64,000 nt of DNA from Paenibacillus apiarius. Lineage in GTDB: Bacteria > Bacillota > Bacilli > Paenibacillales > Paenibacillaceae. Below the pieces are notes generated by a model. It did no database searches. It was not told where the DNA came from and worked only from the letters and a program-made list of their open reading frames with translations. The stretch spans positions 1,662,501 through 1,726,500 of the forward strand of contig NZ_JAFFHZ010000001.1 in the NCBI RefSeq assembly GCF_017052585.1, written 5' to 3'. Shown here piece by piece: positions 20,202 through 31,709 of this stretch (position 1 is its first letter; every line of letters starts with the position of its first letter). Both the position numbers and the translations under genes were made by a program.

Positions 20202-20625
20202 TTGCTTCACCACCCATTTCTTCGCGTTTCACAAACTTCGTCTTGATTGGCAGCTTATGAGCAGCAAGACGCATTGCTTCGCGTGCTACATCCTCAGGGA
20301 CACCAGAAAGCTCGAACATGATCTTGCCTGGCTTGACTACAGCTACCCATTTCTCGACGTTACCTTTACCGCTACCCATCCGAACCTCAAGCGGCTTCGC
20401 CGTTACCGGTTTGTCAGGGAAAATTTTAATCCATACTTTACCGCCACGTTTGATGTAACGAGTCATCGCAATACGGGCAGCTTCGATTTGACGGTTCGTA
20501 ATCCATGTAGGTTCCATAGCTTGCAAACCGTATTCGCCGAAGTTCAACGTCGTGCCACCCTTAGCTTGACCTTTCATGCGGCCTTTTTGATGCTTACGGT
20601 GTTTGACACGTTTAGGTACCAACAT
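20191..20625 (-). CDS. rplP: 50S ribosomal protein L16
   Basis: A 144-residue protein near the A-site and peptidyl-transferase centre. Motifs: [21 protein letters not shown] and [21 protein letters not shown]. It overlaps rpmC at its 3' end and starts 3 bases after rpsC. Confidence 0.98.
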   Translation of the reverse strand: MLVPKRVKHRKHQKGRMKGQAKGGTTLNFGEYGLQAMEPTWITNRQIEAARIAMTRYIKRGGKVWIKIFPDKPVTAKPLEVRMGSGKGNVEKWVAVVKPGKIMFELSGVPEDVAREAMRLAAHKLPIKTKFVKREEMGGEANES

Positions 20626-20627
20626 GA

Positions 20628-21293
20628 TTAGTTGCCTCCTTCCTCAACAGCCTTTTTCTTAGCCGCAGGAAGTACCTCTCCACGATAGATCCATACTTTT
20701 ACGCCGATTCGGCCGTAAGTTGTATGAGCTTCAGCTGTGCCGTAGTCAATGTCGGCGCGAAGCGTATGAAGTGGCACTGTCCCTTCGCTATATCCTTCCG
20801 AACGAGCGATTTCAGCACCGCCCAGACGACCGCTAACTGCAGTTTTAATCCCTTTTGCGCCTGCACGCATGGAACGTTGAATTGCTTGTTTCAATGCACG
20901 ACGGAAAGAAACGCGACGTTCCAATTGTTGTGCAATGCTTTCAGCAACCAGAATAGCGTCCAAATCTGGTGTTTTGATTTCCGAAATGTTGATGTGAACT
21001 TTCTTGCCGCCAGCAATTTTAGTTACTTCACGACGAAGCGCTTCAACCTCGGAACCACCTTTACCGATGACCATACCCGGCTTGGCAGTGTGGATTGTTA
21101 CGTTAACGCGGTTAGCCGCGCGTTCAATCTCAATCTTGGAAACGGCTGAATCTTTCAATCTATTTTTAAGGAATTCACGAATTTTAACATCTTCGATCAG
21201 TAATGTGCCGAAGTCTTTCTCGGCATACCACTTGGATTCCCAGTCACGGATAATACCAACTCGAAGTCCGACTGGATTTACCTTTTGGCCCAC
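20628..21293 (-). CDS. rpsC: 30S ribosomal protein S3
   Basis: A 221-residue protein. The N-terminal KH domain includes [18 protein letters not shown], and the C-terminal S3 domain follows ([31 protein letters not shown]). It forms part of the mRNA entry tunnel. It starts with GTG at 21293 ([13 protein letters not shown]). Confidence 0.98.
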   Translation of the reverse strand: MGQKVNPVGLRVGIIRDWESKWYAEKDFGTLLIEDVKIREFLKNRLKDSAVSKIEIERAANRVNVTIHTAKPGMVIGKGGSEVEALRREVTKIAGGKKVHINISEIKTPDLDAILVAESIAQQLERRVSFRRALKQAIQRSMRAGAKGIKTAVSGRLGGAEIARSEGYSEGTVPLHTLRADIDYGTAEAHTTYGRIGVKVWIYRGEVLPAAKKKAVEEGGN

Positions 21294-21306
21294 ACGTTAT
21301 CCCTCC

Positions 21307-21639
21307 TTATTTCTCAGATACCACGATTGTAATGTGGCTAGTTCTCTTGTTGATACGGCTTGCACGTCCCATAGCGCGTGGGCGGAAACGTTTCATCGTT
21401 GGCCCTTGGTTCGCATACACTTGCGTAACAACAAGTTTGTTCACGTCCATTTGGTAGTTATGTTCTGCATTGGCAATTGCCGAGTTCAACAATTTTTCCA
21501 CCACTGGGGACGCCGATTTCGGCGTGTGGCGCAAAATTGCGATTGCTTCGCCCACTTCTTTACCGCGAATCAAGTCGATAACGAGCTTGACTTTGCGTGG
21601 AGCAATGCGAACATTATTCGCATGTGCCTTCGCTTGCAT
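21307..21639 (-). CDS. rplV: 50S ribosomal protein L22
   Basis: A 110-residue protein whose long beta-hairpin lines the exit tunnel ([49 protein letters not shown]). The hairpin tip sequence has no visible macrolide-resistance insertion or deletion. Confidence 0.98.
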   Translation of the reverse strand: MQAKAHANNVRIAPRKVKLVIDLIRGKEVGEAIAILRHTPKSASPVVEKLLNSAIANAEHNYQMDVNKLVVTQVYANQGPTMKRFRPRAMGRASRINKRTSHITIVVSEK

Positions 21640-21673
21640 GGAAGTACCTCCCCTCGAATGCTATATCTCAAAA

Positions 21674-21952
21674 TTATCGTCTGCCCGTTTTCTTATCGTC
21701 GTCATGACCTTTGTACGTACGCGTTGGCGCGAATTCGCCAAGCTTGTGTCCGACCATATCTTCCGTTACGTACACCGGCACGTGTTTACGGCCGTCATAG
21801 ACTCCGAATGTGTGGCCGATGAATTGAGGAAAAATAGTAGAACGACGGGACCAAGTCTTAACAACGACTTTCTTGTTGGACTCGTTCAACTCTTCAACTT
21901 TCTTCATCAGGTGACCATCGACGAATGGTCCTTTTTTCAAACTGCGACCCAT
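21674..21952 (-). CDS. rpsS: 30S ribosomal protein S19
   Basis: A 92-residue head protein: [40 protein letters not shown], and a short basic tail. Order rplB-rpsS-rplV. Confidence 0.98.
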   Translation of the reverse strand: MGRSLKKGPFVDGHLMKKVEELNESNKKVVVKTWSRRSTIFPQFIGHTFGVYDGRKHVPVYVTEDMVGHKLGEFAPTRTYKGHDDDKKTGRR

Positions 21953-22023
21953 GTGTGAATCCTCCCTTCACGAGACCTTATACTTGCGCATGTTACGCCA
22001 CTTCGTATTCAATCCGATTCATA

Positions 22024-22854
22024 TTATTTCGTGCGGTGACGAACAATATATTTGTCGGAATGCTTACCTTTTTTACGCGTTTTGTAACCAAGTGTCGGTT
22101 TACCCCATGGAGACATAGGAGACTTACGACCGATCGGCGCGCGACCTTCACCACCACCGTGTGGGTGATCAACCGGGTTCATAACGACACCGCGAACGAC
22201 TGGGCGTTTACCCAACCAACGGCTGCGTCCTGCTTTACCGATTTTGATAAGCTCATGGTCACCGTTACCAACGGAACCGATTGTCGCACGGCAAGTTCTC
22301 AAAATTTTGCGAACTTCGCCAGAAGACAAACGAACTGTTACATACTTTTCTTCTTTACCGAGCAATTGGGCTTCCGTACCAGCGGCGCGAACCAACTGAC
22401 CGCCTTTACCCGGTTGCAACTCGATATTGTGGATAACTGTACCCACTGGAATATTCTCAAGCGGCAATGCATTACCGATTTTGATGTCCGCAGCGGAACC
22501 CGATTCGATAACGTCGCCAACTTTCAAGCCTTTCGGCGCGATGATGTAGCGTTTCTCACCGTCAGCATAGTTAATCAAAGCGATGTTGGAAGTACGGTTT
22601 GGATCGTACTCAACTGTAGCAACGCGGCCTGGAATGCCATCCTTGTTGCGTTTGAAGTCGATGATGCGGTATTTACGCTTGTGTCCGCCGCCTTGATGGC
22701 GAACCGTAATTTTACCTTGGTTGTTCCGGCCTGCTTGTTTGCTCAATGGCGCAAGCAACGATTTCTCCGGCGTGCTTGTCGTAATCTCTTCGAACGTAGA
22801 CACGCTCATGCCACGACGAGCCGGGGATGTCGGTTTGTACTTTTTGATAGGCAC
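22024..22854 (-). CDS. rplB: 50S ribosomal protein L2
   Basis: A 276-residue core protein needed for subunit joining and peptidyl transfer. Motifs: [35 protein letters not shown], and the C-terminal [23 protein letters not shown] containing the universally conserved histidine. Confidence 0.98.
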   Translation of the reverse strand: MPIKKYKPTSPARRGMSVSTFEEITTSTPEKSLLAPLSKQAGRNNQGKITVRHQGGGHKRKYRIIDFKRNKDGIPGRVATVEYDPNRTSNIALINYADGEKRYIIAPKGLKVGDVIESGSAADIKIGNALPLENIPVGTVIHNIELQPGKGGQLVRAAGTEAQLLGKEEKYVTVRLSSGEVRKILRTCRATIGSVGNGDHELIKIGKAGRSRWLGKRPVVRGVVMNPVDHPHGGGEGRAPIGRKSPMSPWGKPTLGYKTRKKGKHSDKYIVRHRTK

Positions 22855-22887
22855 TAGTTTTCCCTCCTTACTTTACAAGTCGTGTAT

Positions 22888-23178
22888 TTATACCGTTTCG
22901 AAGAATTCGAGCGGCTTGCTGTCTTTAGTCAACGTTACAAATGCTTTCTTCCATTCGGAAGTATAACCAGAGTAGCGGCCATAGCGTTTAGGCTTAGCTG
23001 GCACGCGAAGCGTGTTCACGTTCGCTACTTTCACTTTGAAAATCTGCTCAACAGCTTGTTTGATTTCCGTCTTGTTAGCACGGATATCAACCTCAAATAC
23101 GTATTTCAGGTCGTTCATCATGTCAGCTGTGCGCTCAGTGATAATGGGACGCTTAATGATATCGCGAGGGTCTTTCAT
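22888..23178 (-). CDS. rplW: 50S ribosomal protein L23
   Basis: A 96-residue tunnel-exit protein that docks trigger factor and SRP ([39 protein letters not shown]). Its ATG overlaps the rplD stop (TAATG), so the two are coupled. Confidence 0.98.
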   Translation of the reverse strand: MKDPRDIIKRPIITERTADMMNDLKYVFEVDIRANKTEIKQAVEQIFKVKVANVNTLRVPAKPKRYGRYSGYTSEWKKAFVTLTKDSKPLEFFETV

Positions 23179-23801
23179 TACGCGAACACCTCCTCTACCT
23201 TCTGAACCGCATCTTTCGTAATGATGAGCTTCTCATGGCGAAGAACATCATATACGTTCACACCGTCTGCTGCAACCAACTTCACCGAAGGAATGTTGCG
23301 AGCGGAGAGTGCCACGCTGTCATTGTACTCAGGGAGCACGACGAGCGCTTTGCGATCCACTTTCAGATTATTCAAGATCGCCGCAAATTCTTTAGTCTTC
23401 GGCGCGTTCATAGCCAATGCATCCAATACGATGATTTGCTCTGCCAACACTTTGGAAGACAATGCGGATTTAATCGCCAGACGGCGGACTTTCTTAGGAA
23501 GCTTGTAGGCATAACTGCGTGGAGTCGGTCCAAATACAACCCCGCCGCCTTTCCATTGTGGCGAACGAATCGAACCTTGACGCGCACGGCCTGTTCCTTT
23601 TTGTTTCCAAGGCTTACGGCCGCCGCCGCGAACTTCGGAACGGTTCTTAACTTTGTGCGTACCTTGACGCATCGATGCAAGCTGCATTACAACCGCATCA
23701 TGAAGCACGTGTTTATTCGGTTCAATACCGAATACTGTGTCGGCCAATTCAATCTCACCGACTTGCGCACCGCTAATGTTGTATACTGCTACTTTAGGCA
23801 T
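23178..23801 (-). CDS. rplD: 50S ribosomal protein L4
   Basis: A 207-residue protein with the long tunnel loop [21 protein letters not shown]4 represses the S10 operon in E. coli, and L4 control of the S10 leader has been reported in Bacillus, so the leader upstream of rpsJ is of interest. It overlaps rplW by one base. Confidence 0.98.
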   Translation of the reverse strand: MPKVAVYNISGAQVGEIELADTVFGIEPNKHVLHDAVVMQLASMRQGTHKVKNRSEVRGGGRKPWKQKGTGRARQGSIRSPQWKGGGVVFGPTPRSYAYKLPKKVRRLAIKSALSSKVLAEQIIVLDALAMNAPKTKEFAAILNNLKVDRKALVVLPEYNDSVALSARNIPSVKLVAADGVNVYDVLRHEKLIITKDAVQKVEEVFA

Positions 23802-23826
23802 TCTGAGCTCCTCCTTTCCTCACCAA

Positions 23827-24450
23827 TTACTTTTTAACTGCTTGTTTTACGTTAACGAAGCTGTTTTTAGGACCTGGAATGGAACCTTTAACGAGGATGA
23901 CATTGCGTTCTGCATCCACTTTAACAACTTCAAGATTTTGAATTGTAACCGTATCTGTACCCATGTGACCTGGAAGGCGTTTGCCTTTAGGAACGCGGTT
24001 CGCTTGAATGGAACCCATGGAACCTGGTCCGCGATGGTAACGGGAACCGTGAGTCATTGGACCGCGGTGTTGTCCCCAACGTTTGATAACGCCGGCGAAT
24101 CCTTTACCTTTCGAAATACCAGTAACGTCTACGAATTCACCTTCTGCAAAGATGTCGGCTTTCAACTCCTGGCCAACTTCATATTGAGAAAGTTCCACAC
24201 CACGAAGTTCTTTTACGTAGCGCTTAGGCGTTGCATTTGCTTTTTTGGCGTGTCCGATTTCTGGCTTAGTCGAACGCTTTGCTTTCTTATCAGCATAGCC
24301 GATTTGGATAGCTTCGTAGCCATCGTTCTCAACGTCTTTCTTCTGAAGAACGACGCAAGGACCAGCTTCGATAACAGTTACCGGCACTACATTACCTTCA
24401 GCGGTAAAGATTTGAGTCATGCCGAGCTTTTTACCTAAGATACCTTTCAT
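23827..24450 (-). CDS. rplC: 50S ribosomal protein L3
   Basis: A 207-residue protein: [14 protein letters not shown] start, GHGRGPMTHG-like loop ([21 protein letters not shown]) reaching the peptidyl-transferase centre, and [19 protein letters not shown]. It follows rpsJ by 87 bases, a gap that contains a terminator-like hairpin. Confidence 0.98.
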   Translation of the reverse strand: MKGILGKKLGMTQIFTAEGNVVPVTVIEAGPCVVLQKKDVENDGYEAIQIGYADKKAKRSTKPEIGHAKKANATPKRYVKELRGVELSQYEVGQELKADIFAEGEFVDVTGISKGKGFAGVIKRWGQHRGPMTHGSRYHRGPGSMGSIQANRVPKGKRLPGHMGTDTVTIQNLEVVKVDAERNVILVKGSIPGPKNSFVNVKQAVKK

Positions 24451-24491
24451 GTTGACACCTCTTTTCCATCCTTAATCCGTTCATTACTATG

Positions 24492-24525
24492 AAAAAAGCA
24501 GTTATTCAGCTGTGGATAACTGTTC
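24492..24525 (-). terminator. Terminator-like hairpin between rpsJ and rplC
   Basis: Minus strand CAGTTAT/ATAACTG with a 10-base loop is followed directly by CTTTTTTC. It lies inside the S10 operon, so it would act as partial terminator or attenuator setting rpsJ above downstream genes. Confidence 0.55.
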
Positions 24526-24537
24526 CTTCAATAAAGC

Positions 24538-24983
<446 letters not shown>

Positions 24984-25012
24984 ATTATATATAAATGTCC
25001 CGGCGATTGCAA
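24984..25012 (-). promoter_or_regulatory. Sigma-A promoter of the S10-spc-alpha cluster
   Basis: TTGCAA (25012-25007), a 17-base spacer and a perfect TATAAT (24989-24984). It lies 138 bases before rpsJ. The remaining sequence to 25192 holds no gene that I can see. Confidence 0.75.
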
Positions 25013-25192
25013 GTGTTTTTCACAATGATTTTCATTGGCCGCTTGCATCATTCCAGGACATTATATAATCCGGCTCTATCGAATCTGCTATATGAGTTTA
25101 ACATGAGCTCTGCGTGCATTGTAAGACACAGGTTTTGGATATGAATCCATCTATCAATATAGATACTTCTACTTATATTAGGTAGCTACGGA

Positions 25193-26014
25193 TTATTTAA
25201 GCCGCCATATCGTTCCGTCGGAGTAACGAACAGATGTAATCTTCACGTTCGCTTTGACCATATTGTCATGGAAATACATTTTCCATCCATAGGCATTCGT
25301 ATATCCTCTTTCCAAAGTCATTTGTTGGGCGGTTCCATTTGCTGAACCAACACCGGAAATGCTATTTTTGACGACCCGATCATAAGCATCGTAGCCCGTT
25401 ATCGTCACTTTCATATAGATAATATCTCTTGCACGCTGCTTTGTAGTATAAAACTCAGTGTCTGACTCTAAATAGGGATTTTCAATCTTCTCGCCATTTG
25501 ATGTTAGAACATAGTCTAATACCGTGCCGAGATATGTACCTAAATACTGTTTGCTATCCTCTTCCTTATTGCCGTCTATTGATTCAACATCCTGATCAGC
25601 CGTTCTGAACTTTTCCTCGATATATACGATAGCTCAATTTGATAAGCAGTCAGTTTACGATTTTCTATATATGCCTCTTTTTGTGTAAACGCAACATTCG
25701 ACTCAATTGGAGTACGATCCGAATGTGCAATGGCAATTCCGCCCAGCTTTTTATTTATGTTTCGGGAGATGCGTATCGTATTTTGAGTCATTGTTGATGG
25801 CCACGTCAAAGCCGTAGTGGTTTAAATCTTTGACGGCAACCCAGAAAGAATTGCGAAATGTATAACCCTGTATGGGTATGCCATTGATTTTCCCTTTCAA
25901 TTGCTGCGATGCAATCTTGCCAATTACCATTCCCTCCTTAAGAGGTGTTTTGGCTGAAGCAATATCAGACAAAGAAGGAAGCAGCAGCATAAACCGTTTC
26001 ATGATTACTTTCAT
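25193..26014 (-). pseudogene. Decayed stalk-domain (copper-amine-oxidase N-terminal-like) exported protein, two frameshifts
   Basis: Three overlapping frames join into one product. Frame 1 (26014 to ~25790) has AGGAGG then ATG, a short hydrophobic start (RFMLLLPSL) and GYTFRNSFWVAVKDLNHYGFDV, the pattern of stalk domains. At about 25785-25800 the sense continues in a second frame (QNTIRISRNINKKLGG). Near 25620-25640 it shifts again into a third frame running to the stop at 25193 (DYVLTSNGEKIENPYLESDTEFYTTKQ, TSVRYSDGTIWRLK). The signal peptide is unusually short, suggesting further loss. The original product was probably a secreted protein of unknown role. Sequencing errors could give the same picture. 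Confidence 0.6.
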
Positions 26015-26082
26015 CTTAATCCTCCTGCCCTATAATATGAAGCAACACGATTGCAATCGTAGCATGTCCTATCTTCAAAACA

Positions 26083-26116
26083 TAGAAAAAGACTGGCGTA
26101 ATAGCTCAGCCTTTTC
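26083..26116 (-). terminator. Terminator after the globin-coupled sensor
   Basis: Minus strand AAGGCTG/CAGTCTT (one G-U pair) with an 11-base loop, then TTTTTC. It lies between the sensor stop and the decayed gene. Confidence 0.6.
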
Positions 26117-26154
26117 CAATAAAGATTAGGGCAACATTCACTCCGCGGCTCCCG

Positions 26155-27516
26155 CTATAAATGCAGTGTCGTTTCGTTCAGCCGTTCTGCCGAAGCGGCA
26201 ACTTCTGCTGTCGATTGGCCGATGCCCGTAATCATTTGCAGCAGCGTCTTCATCTCCTCCTGCACATGCTCCATATCTGTCGTGCTCCGCTCTACCTGTT
26301 CAACGATATTGTGGAATGTCTCTCTCGTCTCATCTGCTTGTTCTCTAATGGCGCCTACATTCCCCTTCACCTGCGCAATGATGTGGACGACCGCATTCGT
26401 CACCAACGTGGAATTGCCAATCAGCTCTTCAATATCCGTAACCGTATCCTTCGTATGCGCAGCAAGCTTATTTACTTCTTTGGCAACGATCGCAAAGCCT
26501 GTTCCATGCTCGCCGGCACGCGCAGCTTCGATCGACGCATTGAGCGATAACAGATTCGTCTGGTCTGCAATTTCTTTAACGGCCCCTACAATCGAGCGGA
26601 TGCGTACCGATGTATTTTTCAACTCGTCAATGCTCGACTTCATGGAGTGCGTATGTGCAACGATTTGCTGCATGCTGCCCGTAAATTGCATCATGAGCCG
26701 TTCACCGTCTTCCGCTCTGACCTGCGTCTGATGTGCTGAGTCGCTTGTCTGCAGCACCCTTTCATTCAAATTCATGCCGCGCATGATTAGACTTTGAATC
26801 GTTTCATTCGTATGAGCGGCAAGCTCTGCCAAGTGGCTGCTCAGTTCTGCCATATTGCCTTTCAGTTCATCCTTAACCTCTTGATATTGTCGCTCCCGTT
26901 CTATGCGGTGGCGCTCCTCGTAAGACTCAAGCACAATCTGCTGCTCCAGATTCATAATCTTCATAATCGCCCTCATCATCTGTATCTGCAGCTGCGAATC
27001 GCCGATGTGCCGATGAATGATATCGATTAACCCGTTCTGTAAATTTTGAAAGGCTCCCATATACCACTTGGAATCCAGTCCGATGCGATGATGCACTTCC
27101 GCGATCTTAAAACGTTTCTTCAAAAAAGCCTCATCGATGATACCGTCAAAGATTTCGGAAATATGCTGTTCCAACGTCTTCTTCAGACGTTCTACTGAAC
27201 TGTGACTTTGAATCATGTTGTTGAGGCTGGTTACATCCAGAATCGTGTTATAGAAAACGTCCGTTATTGGGGCGATATGGGGAAGAAGATGAGGCTTTAT
27301 CGCTCGCAGCAAGGATAAATCGTTATCCGTTATCCCTATCATGCCAATTTGTTTATGTATAGGATGATTCTCAGGCAATCGAATCCCTTGCTCTGCCATA
27401 ATATCCGTATCGATATCCCATATTTTCACGTGATTGGGTTGGACAGGAGTCCCGACATTACTCTGGGTCTGACCAACTGTATCTATCCACCGTTGAATCC
27501 ATTGCTTTATGCGCAT
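26155..27516 (-). CDS. Globin-coupled sensor / heme aerotaxis transducer (HemAT-like)
   Basis: A 453-residue soluble protein. Residues ~45-190 form a protoglobin-type sensor domain with the FYNTILD helix (Tyr at the distal heme side in HemAT) and proximal His142 in IAEVHHRIGLDSKWYMGAFQ, nearly the same as in B. subtilis HemAT. A charged coiled linker leads to an MCP signalling domain with the hairpin tip EIADQTNLLSLNASIEAARAGEHG (~320-345). No membrane segment is present. It likely binds O2 through heme and signals to CheA/CheW. Start ATG at 27516 follows AAGGAAG. A TATAAT at 27619-27614 may be its promoter. It sits alone between tuf and the S10 cluster, far from che genes. Confidence 0.88.
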   Translation of the reverse strand: MRIKQWIQRWIDTVGQTQSNVGTPVQPNHVKIWDIDTDIMAEQGIRLPENHPIHKQIGMIGITDNDLSLLRAIKPHLLPHIAPITDVFYNTILDVTSLNNMIQSHSSVERLKKTLEQHISEIFDGIIDEAFLKKRFKIAEVHHRIGLDSKWYMGAFQNLQNGLIDIIHRHIGDSQLQIQMMRAIMKIMNLEQQIVLESYEERHRIERERQYQEVKDELKGNMAELSSHLAELAAHTNETIQSLIMRGMNLNERVLQTSDSAHQTQVRAEDGERLMMQFTGSMQQIVAHTHSMKSSIDELKNTSVRIRSIVGAVKEIADQTNLLSLNASIEAARAGEHGTGFAIVAKEVNKLAAHTKDTVTDIEELIGNSTLVTNAVVHIIAQVKGNVGAIREQADETRETFHNIVEQVERSTTDMEHVQEEMKTLLQMITGIGQSTAEVAASAERLNETTLHL

Positions 27517-27695
27517 GTTTTGCTTCCTTTCTGCCAGCACATTCTAACAACTTTCGACACAAAACAGGTCTATAAGCCTATTTAAATTTCAATGAATGCA
27601 GGATTTAAGCTCTATTATACAAGTCTTGCACAAAAAGCAAAGAGAGAACGATGAACGAACTGTGAATTTCCGATAATGGTTATGTAAAAGCGATC

Positions 27696-27729
27696 TAAAA
27701 AACCCCCTGTCCCGAAGGACAAGGGGTTC
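27696..27729 (-). terminator. Terminator of the str operon (after tuf)
   Basis: Minus strand AACCCCTTGTCC/GGACAGGGGGTT closes a TTCG tetraloop and is followed by TTTTTTAG. It is a very strong intrinsic terminator that separates tuf from the sensor gene. Confidence 0.95.
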
Positions 27730-27761
27730 TATCAAGCGCCGGCTACTGCCGGCAGCTTGCA

Positions 27762-28955
27762 TTATTTGATGATGGATGCAACCGCACCAGCACCTACTGT
27801 ACGGCCACCTTCGCGGATAGCGAAGCGAGTACCTTCTTCAATCGCGATTGGAGCGATCAAGTTAACAGTAACTGTGATGTTGTCACCAGGCATAACCATT
27901 TCAGTGCCTTCTGGCAAATCGATTACACCAGTTACGTCCGTTGTACGGAAGTAGAACTGTGGACGGTATCCAGTGAAGAAAGGCTTGTGACGGCCACCTT
28001 CTTCTTTAGTCAACACGTACACTTGTGCAGTAAACTCAGTGTGTGGTTTAACCGAAGCCGGTTTAGCCAATACTTGACCGCGCTCGATGTCTTTACGGTC
28101 AACACCACGGAGCAATGCGCCGATGTTGTCGCCCGCTTGAGCGGAATCAAGAAGTTTACGGAACATTTCAACGCCCGTAACAACACATTTGCGAGTTTCT
28201 TCGTGAATACCAACGATTTCGATCTCGTCGCCGACTTTAACTGTACCACGCTCTACACGGCCAGTAGCAACTGTACCGCGGCCTGTGATGGAGAATACGT
28301 CCTCGACAGGCATCAAGAAAGGTTTGTCAGTGTCGCGCTCTGGAGTTGGGATGTACTCGTCAACTTGGTTGAACAATTCAACGATTTTTTCAGCCCATTC
28401 TCCTTCAGGATTTTGAAGAGCTTCACGAGCAGAACCGCGAATGATTGGAGTATCGTCGCCAGGGAATTCATATTCGCTAAGAAGATCGCGAATTTCCATT
28501 TCAACCAATTCCAACAACTCTTCGTCTTCAACCATGTCGCATTTGTTCATGAATACGACGATGTAAGGTACGCCTACTTGGCGGGAAAGCAAGATGTGCT
28601 CACGAGTTTGCGGCATTGGGCCGTCAGCTGCGGATACAACGAGAATCGCGCCGTCCATTTGAGCAGCACCCGTAATCATGTTCTTAACGTAGTCGGCGTG
28701 ACCTGGGCAGTCAACGTGAGCATAGTGACGGTTAGCCGTCTCATACTCAACGTGGGAAGTGGAAATTGTGATACCGCGTTCGCGCTCTTCTGGAGCTTTA
28801 TCGATTTGATCGAATGCGATAGCGGATCCACCGCCGTATTTTTTTGCCAGAACTGTAGTGATTGCAGCAGTCAAAGTTGTTTTACCATGGTCAACGTGAC
28901 CGATCGTACCGATATTAACGTGCGGTTTCGTACGTTCAAACTTAGCCTTTGCCAT
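27762..28955 (-). CDS. tuf: Elongation factor Tu
   Basis: A 397-residue GTPase that delivers aminoacyl-tRNA. G-motifs: GHVDHGKTT (P-loop), DCPGH, NKCD. Domain II/III blocks [12 protein letters not shown] and the C-terminal [15 protein letters not shown] are intact. It is the last gene of the str operon, 102 bases after fusA, with no internal terminator visible. Confidence 0.99.
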   Translation of the reverse strand: MAKAKFERTKPHVNIGTIGHVDHGKTTLTAAITTVLAKKYGGGSAIAFDQIDKAPEERERGITISTSHVEYETANRHYAHVDCPGHADYVKNMITGAAQMDGAILVVSAADGPMPQTREHILLSRQVGVPYIVVFMNKCDMVEDEELLELVEMEIRDLLSEYEFPGDDTPIIRGSAREALQNPEGEWAEKIVELFNQVDEYIPTPERDTDKPFLMPVEDVFSITGRGTVATGRVERGTVKVGDEIEIVGIHEETRKCVVTGVEMFRKLLDSAQAGDNIGALLRGVDRKDIERGQVLAKPASVKPHTEFTAQVYVLTKEEGGRHKPFFTGYRPQFYFRTTDVTGVIDLPEGTEMVMPGDNITVTVNLIAPIAIEEGTRFAIREGGRTVGAGAVASIIK

Positions 28956-29057
28956 TTGAACTAGTTCCTCCTTAATAAGTGGAATGTATGGTTTAATGGC
29001 TGGAAGCGCACGGGCAAGCCATGCGCTCAGCCGATTGAAAACAATTCAAGGACGAAA

Positions 29058-31133
29058 TTACTCGCCTTTGTTCTTGGAAATAATCTCTTCCGAAATGTTC
29101 CGTGGAACTTCTTCGTAGTGAGAAATTTCCATTGAGAACACGCCACGGCCTTGTGTACCGGAACGAAGCGTTGTCGAGTAACCGAACATTTCTGCGAGAG
29201 GCACTTTGGCACGGATAATTTGTGCGCCTGCACGGGAATCCATACCTTCGATGCGACCGCGGCGAGAGTTCAGCATACCCATAACGTCGCCCATGTACTC
29301 TTCAGGAACAGTGACTTCGACTTTCATGATTGGCTCGAGCAAGCAAGGATTACACTTGTCTTTTGCTGCTTTAAGCGCCATGGAACCGGCAATCTTAAAC
29401 GCCATTTCACTGGAGTCGACATCGTGGTAAGAACCATCGAAGATGGTCGCTTTAATATCAACGAGCGGGAAGCCGGCCAAGACACCGTTCTTCATCGACT
29501 CTTCGATACCGGCTTGTACCGGCGCGATGTATTCGCGCGGAACGACACCACCGACAATTTTGTTCTCAAAGGTAAAGCCAGCGCCTGGCTCTTGCGGTTC
29601 GAACTCAATCCATACGTGTCCGTATTGACCACGGCCACCGGACTGACGAACGAACTTACCTTCAACCTTAGCGGCTGTACGGAACGTTTCACGGTAAGCA
29701 ACCTGAGGTTTACCTACGTTTGTTTCCACTTTGAACTCGCGACGCATACGGTCAACGATGACATCAAGGTGAAGCTCACCCATACCGCCAAGAATCGTTT
29801 GTCCCGTTTCTTCATCCGTGTGAGCACGCAATGTTGGGTCCTCTTCCGTAAGCTTAGACAAAGCTACGCCAAGTTTGTCTTGGTCCGCTTTTGTCTTCGG
29901 CTCAACGGCGATATGAATAACCGGTTCAGGGAAATTCATGGATTCCAAGATGATCGGGTGCTTCTCGTCACAAAGCGTGTCGCCAGTACCTGTATCTTTC
30001 AAGCCTACTGCAGCTGCGATGTCACCAGAGTAAACTACGGCGATTTCTTCACGGCTGTTCGCATGCATTTGAAGGATACGACCGATACGCTCGCGCTTGT
30101 TCTTCGTTGCATTCAGAACGTAAGAACCGGAGTTCAGTACGCCAGAGTATACGCGGAAGAACGTCAGCTTACCAACGTATGGGTCTGTCATAATCTTGAA
30201 CGCGAGGGCCGCGAACGGCTCTTCGTCCGAAGAATGACGAATCGATTCCGTACCATCTTCAAGATGACCTTGAATATCAGGTACATCCAATGGAGATGGC
30301 AGGTAGTCAACAACAGCGTCGATCATCATCTGAACGCCTTTGTTACGGTAGGAAGATCCGCATACAACCGGGAAGATTTGAACGTTGCATACCCCTTTGC
30401 GAAGAGCTGCTTTCAGTTCAGGAACTGAAATTTCTTCGCCTTCAAGGTACTTCATCATCAAGTCTTCGTCGAGCTCTGCAATCTTCTCAACCAATTCCAT
30501 GCGAAGTTCTTCAACTTTGTCTTTCAACTCAGCAGGAACTTCAGTTTCATCAACTTCTTTTCCGAGGTCATCTTTGAAGATGTACGCTTTTTCCGTCATC
30601 AAATCGATGATACCTACGAAATCATTCTCTGCGCCAATCGGCAATTGAATCGCTACAGCGTTCGCTTGCAAACGATCTTTCATGGAATCAATAACGCCGA
30701 GGTAATCAGCGCCGATGATGTCCATTTTGTTCACGTAAGCAATACGAGGCACACCATAACGGTCAGCTTGACGCCATACCGTTTCGGATTGCGGCTCAAC
30801 GCCCTCTTTTGCAGAGAAAACGCCTACGGCTCCGTCCAATACGCGAAGGGAACGCTCAACCTCTACCGTAAAGTCAACGTGGCCCGGAGTATCGATAATG
30901 TTAACGCGGTGACCTTTCCATTGTGCGGTTGTTGCCGCAGATGTAATCGTGATACCGCGTTCTTGTTCTTGTTCCATCCAGTCCATTGTTGCAGAACCTT
31001 CATGGGTTTCACCAATCTTATGAGTACGACCAGTGTAGAACAAAATACGCTCCGTTGTCGTTGTTTTACCGGCATCGATGTGAGCCATGATCCCGATGTT
31101 ACGCGTATTTGCCAAGGAGAACTGTCTTGCCAT
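29058..31133 (-). CDS. fusA: Elongation factor G
   Basis: A 691-residue translocase. G-motifs [17 protein letters not shown] and NKMD are present; domain IV carries [12 protein letters not shown] and domain V ends [18 protein letters not shown] at 31133 follows AAGGGAG. It follows rpsG by ~62 bases. Confidence 0.99.
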   Translation of the reverse strand: MARQFSLANTRNIGIMAHIDAGKTTTTERILFYTGRTHKIGETHEGSATMDWMEQEQERGITITSAATTAQWKGHRVNIIDTPGHVDFTVEVERSLRVLDGAVGVFSAKEGVEPQSETVWRQADRYGVPRIAYVNKMDIIGADYLGVIDSMKDRLQANAVAIQLPIGAENDFVGIIDLMTEKAYIFKDDLGKEVDETEVPAELKDKVEELRMELVEKIAELDEDLMMKYLEGEEISVPELKAALRKGVCNVQIFPVVCGSSYRNKGVQMMIDAVVDYLPSPLDVPDIQGHLEDGTESIRHSSDEEPFAALAFKIMTDPYVGKLTFFRVYSGVLNSGSYVLNATKNKRERIGRILQMHANSREEIAVVYSGDIAAAVGLKDTGTGDTLCDEKHPIILESMNFPEPVIHIAVEPKTKADQDKLGVALSKLTEEDPTLRAHTDEETGQTILGGMGELHLDVIVDRMRREFKVETNVGKPQVAYRETFRTAAKVEGKFVRQSGGRGQYGHVWIEFEPQEPGAGFTFENKIVGGVVPREYIAPVQAGIEESMKNGVLAGFPLVDIKATIFDGSYHDVDSSEMAFKIAGSMALKAAKDKCNPCLLEPIMKVEVTVPEEYMGDVMGMLNSRRGRIEGMDSRAGAQIIRAKVPLAEMFGYSTTLRSGTQGRGVFSMEISHYEEVPRNISEEIISKNKGE

Positions 31134-31195
31134 GGAGTGATCTCCCTTCAAAATGGGTTAGGTGACTCGATAATCGAGACCCGAATAGCTTTATT

Positions 31196-31666
31196 CTACC
31201 AACGGTAGTGAGCAAACGCTTTGTTCGCTTCAGCCATTTTATGCGTATCTTCGCGTTTCTTAACAGCTGCGCCAGTGTTGTTGGAAGCATCGATAATCTC
31301 TGCTGCCAAACGCTCTTGCATTGTTTTTTCACCGCGGTTGCGCGAGTAGTTAACCAACCAGCGCAATCCCAAGGATGTGCGGCGCTCAGGTTTAACCTCG
31401 ATAGGTACTTGATAGTTAGAACCACCTACACGGCGAGCTTTAACTTCAAGGACCGGCATAATATTTTTCAATGCTGCTTCAAACACTTCCATAGGATCAT
31501 TTCCTGTGCGTTCACGAACGACTTCAAATGCATCGTATAGAATTGTTTGAGCAACACCACGTTTACCGTCGAGCATGATGCGATTAATCAGGCGAGTAAC
31601 CAGCTTGCTGTTATACACCGGATCCGGCAACACGTCGCGCTTAGGAACTGGACCTTTGCGTGGCAT
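31196..31666 (-). CDS. rpsG: 30S ribosomal protein S7
   Basis: A 156-residue 16S-rRNA-binding protein ([44 protein letters not shown]). The start at 31666 follows AAGGGGG; an upstream start would add six residues. S7 is the str-operon repressor in E. coli; no such site was recognised here. Confidence 0.98.
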   Translation of the reverse strand: MPRKGPVPKRDVLPDPVYNSKLVTRLINRIMLDGKRGVAQTILYDAFEVVRERTGNDPMEVFEAALKNIMPVLEVKARRVGGSNYQVPIEVKPERRTSLGLRWLVNYSRNRGEKTMQERLAAEIIDASNNTGAAVKKREDTHKMAEANKAFAHYRW

Positions 31667-31709
31667 GTGAATCCCCCTTTCCAAATGACTTCATAAGAGA
31701 CGCGAACTA

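Noticed and set aside
29151..30428. 425-codon open frame opposite fusA
   Set aside because: Same cause: codon bias of fusA removes stop codons from the opposite strand.
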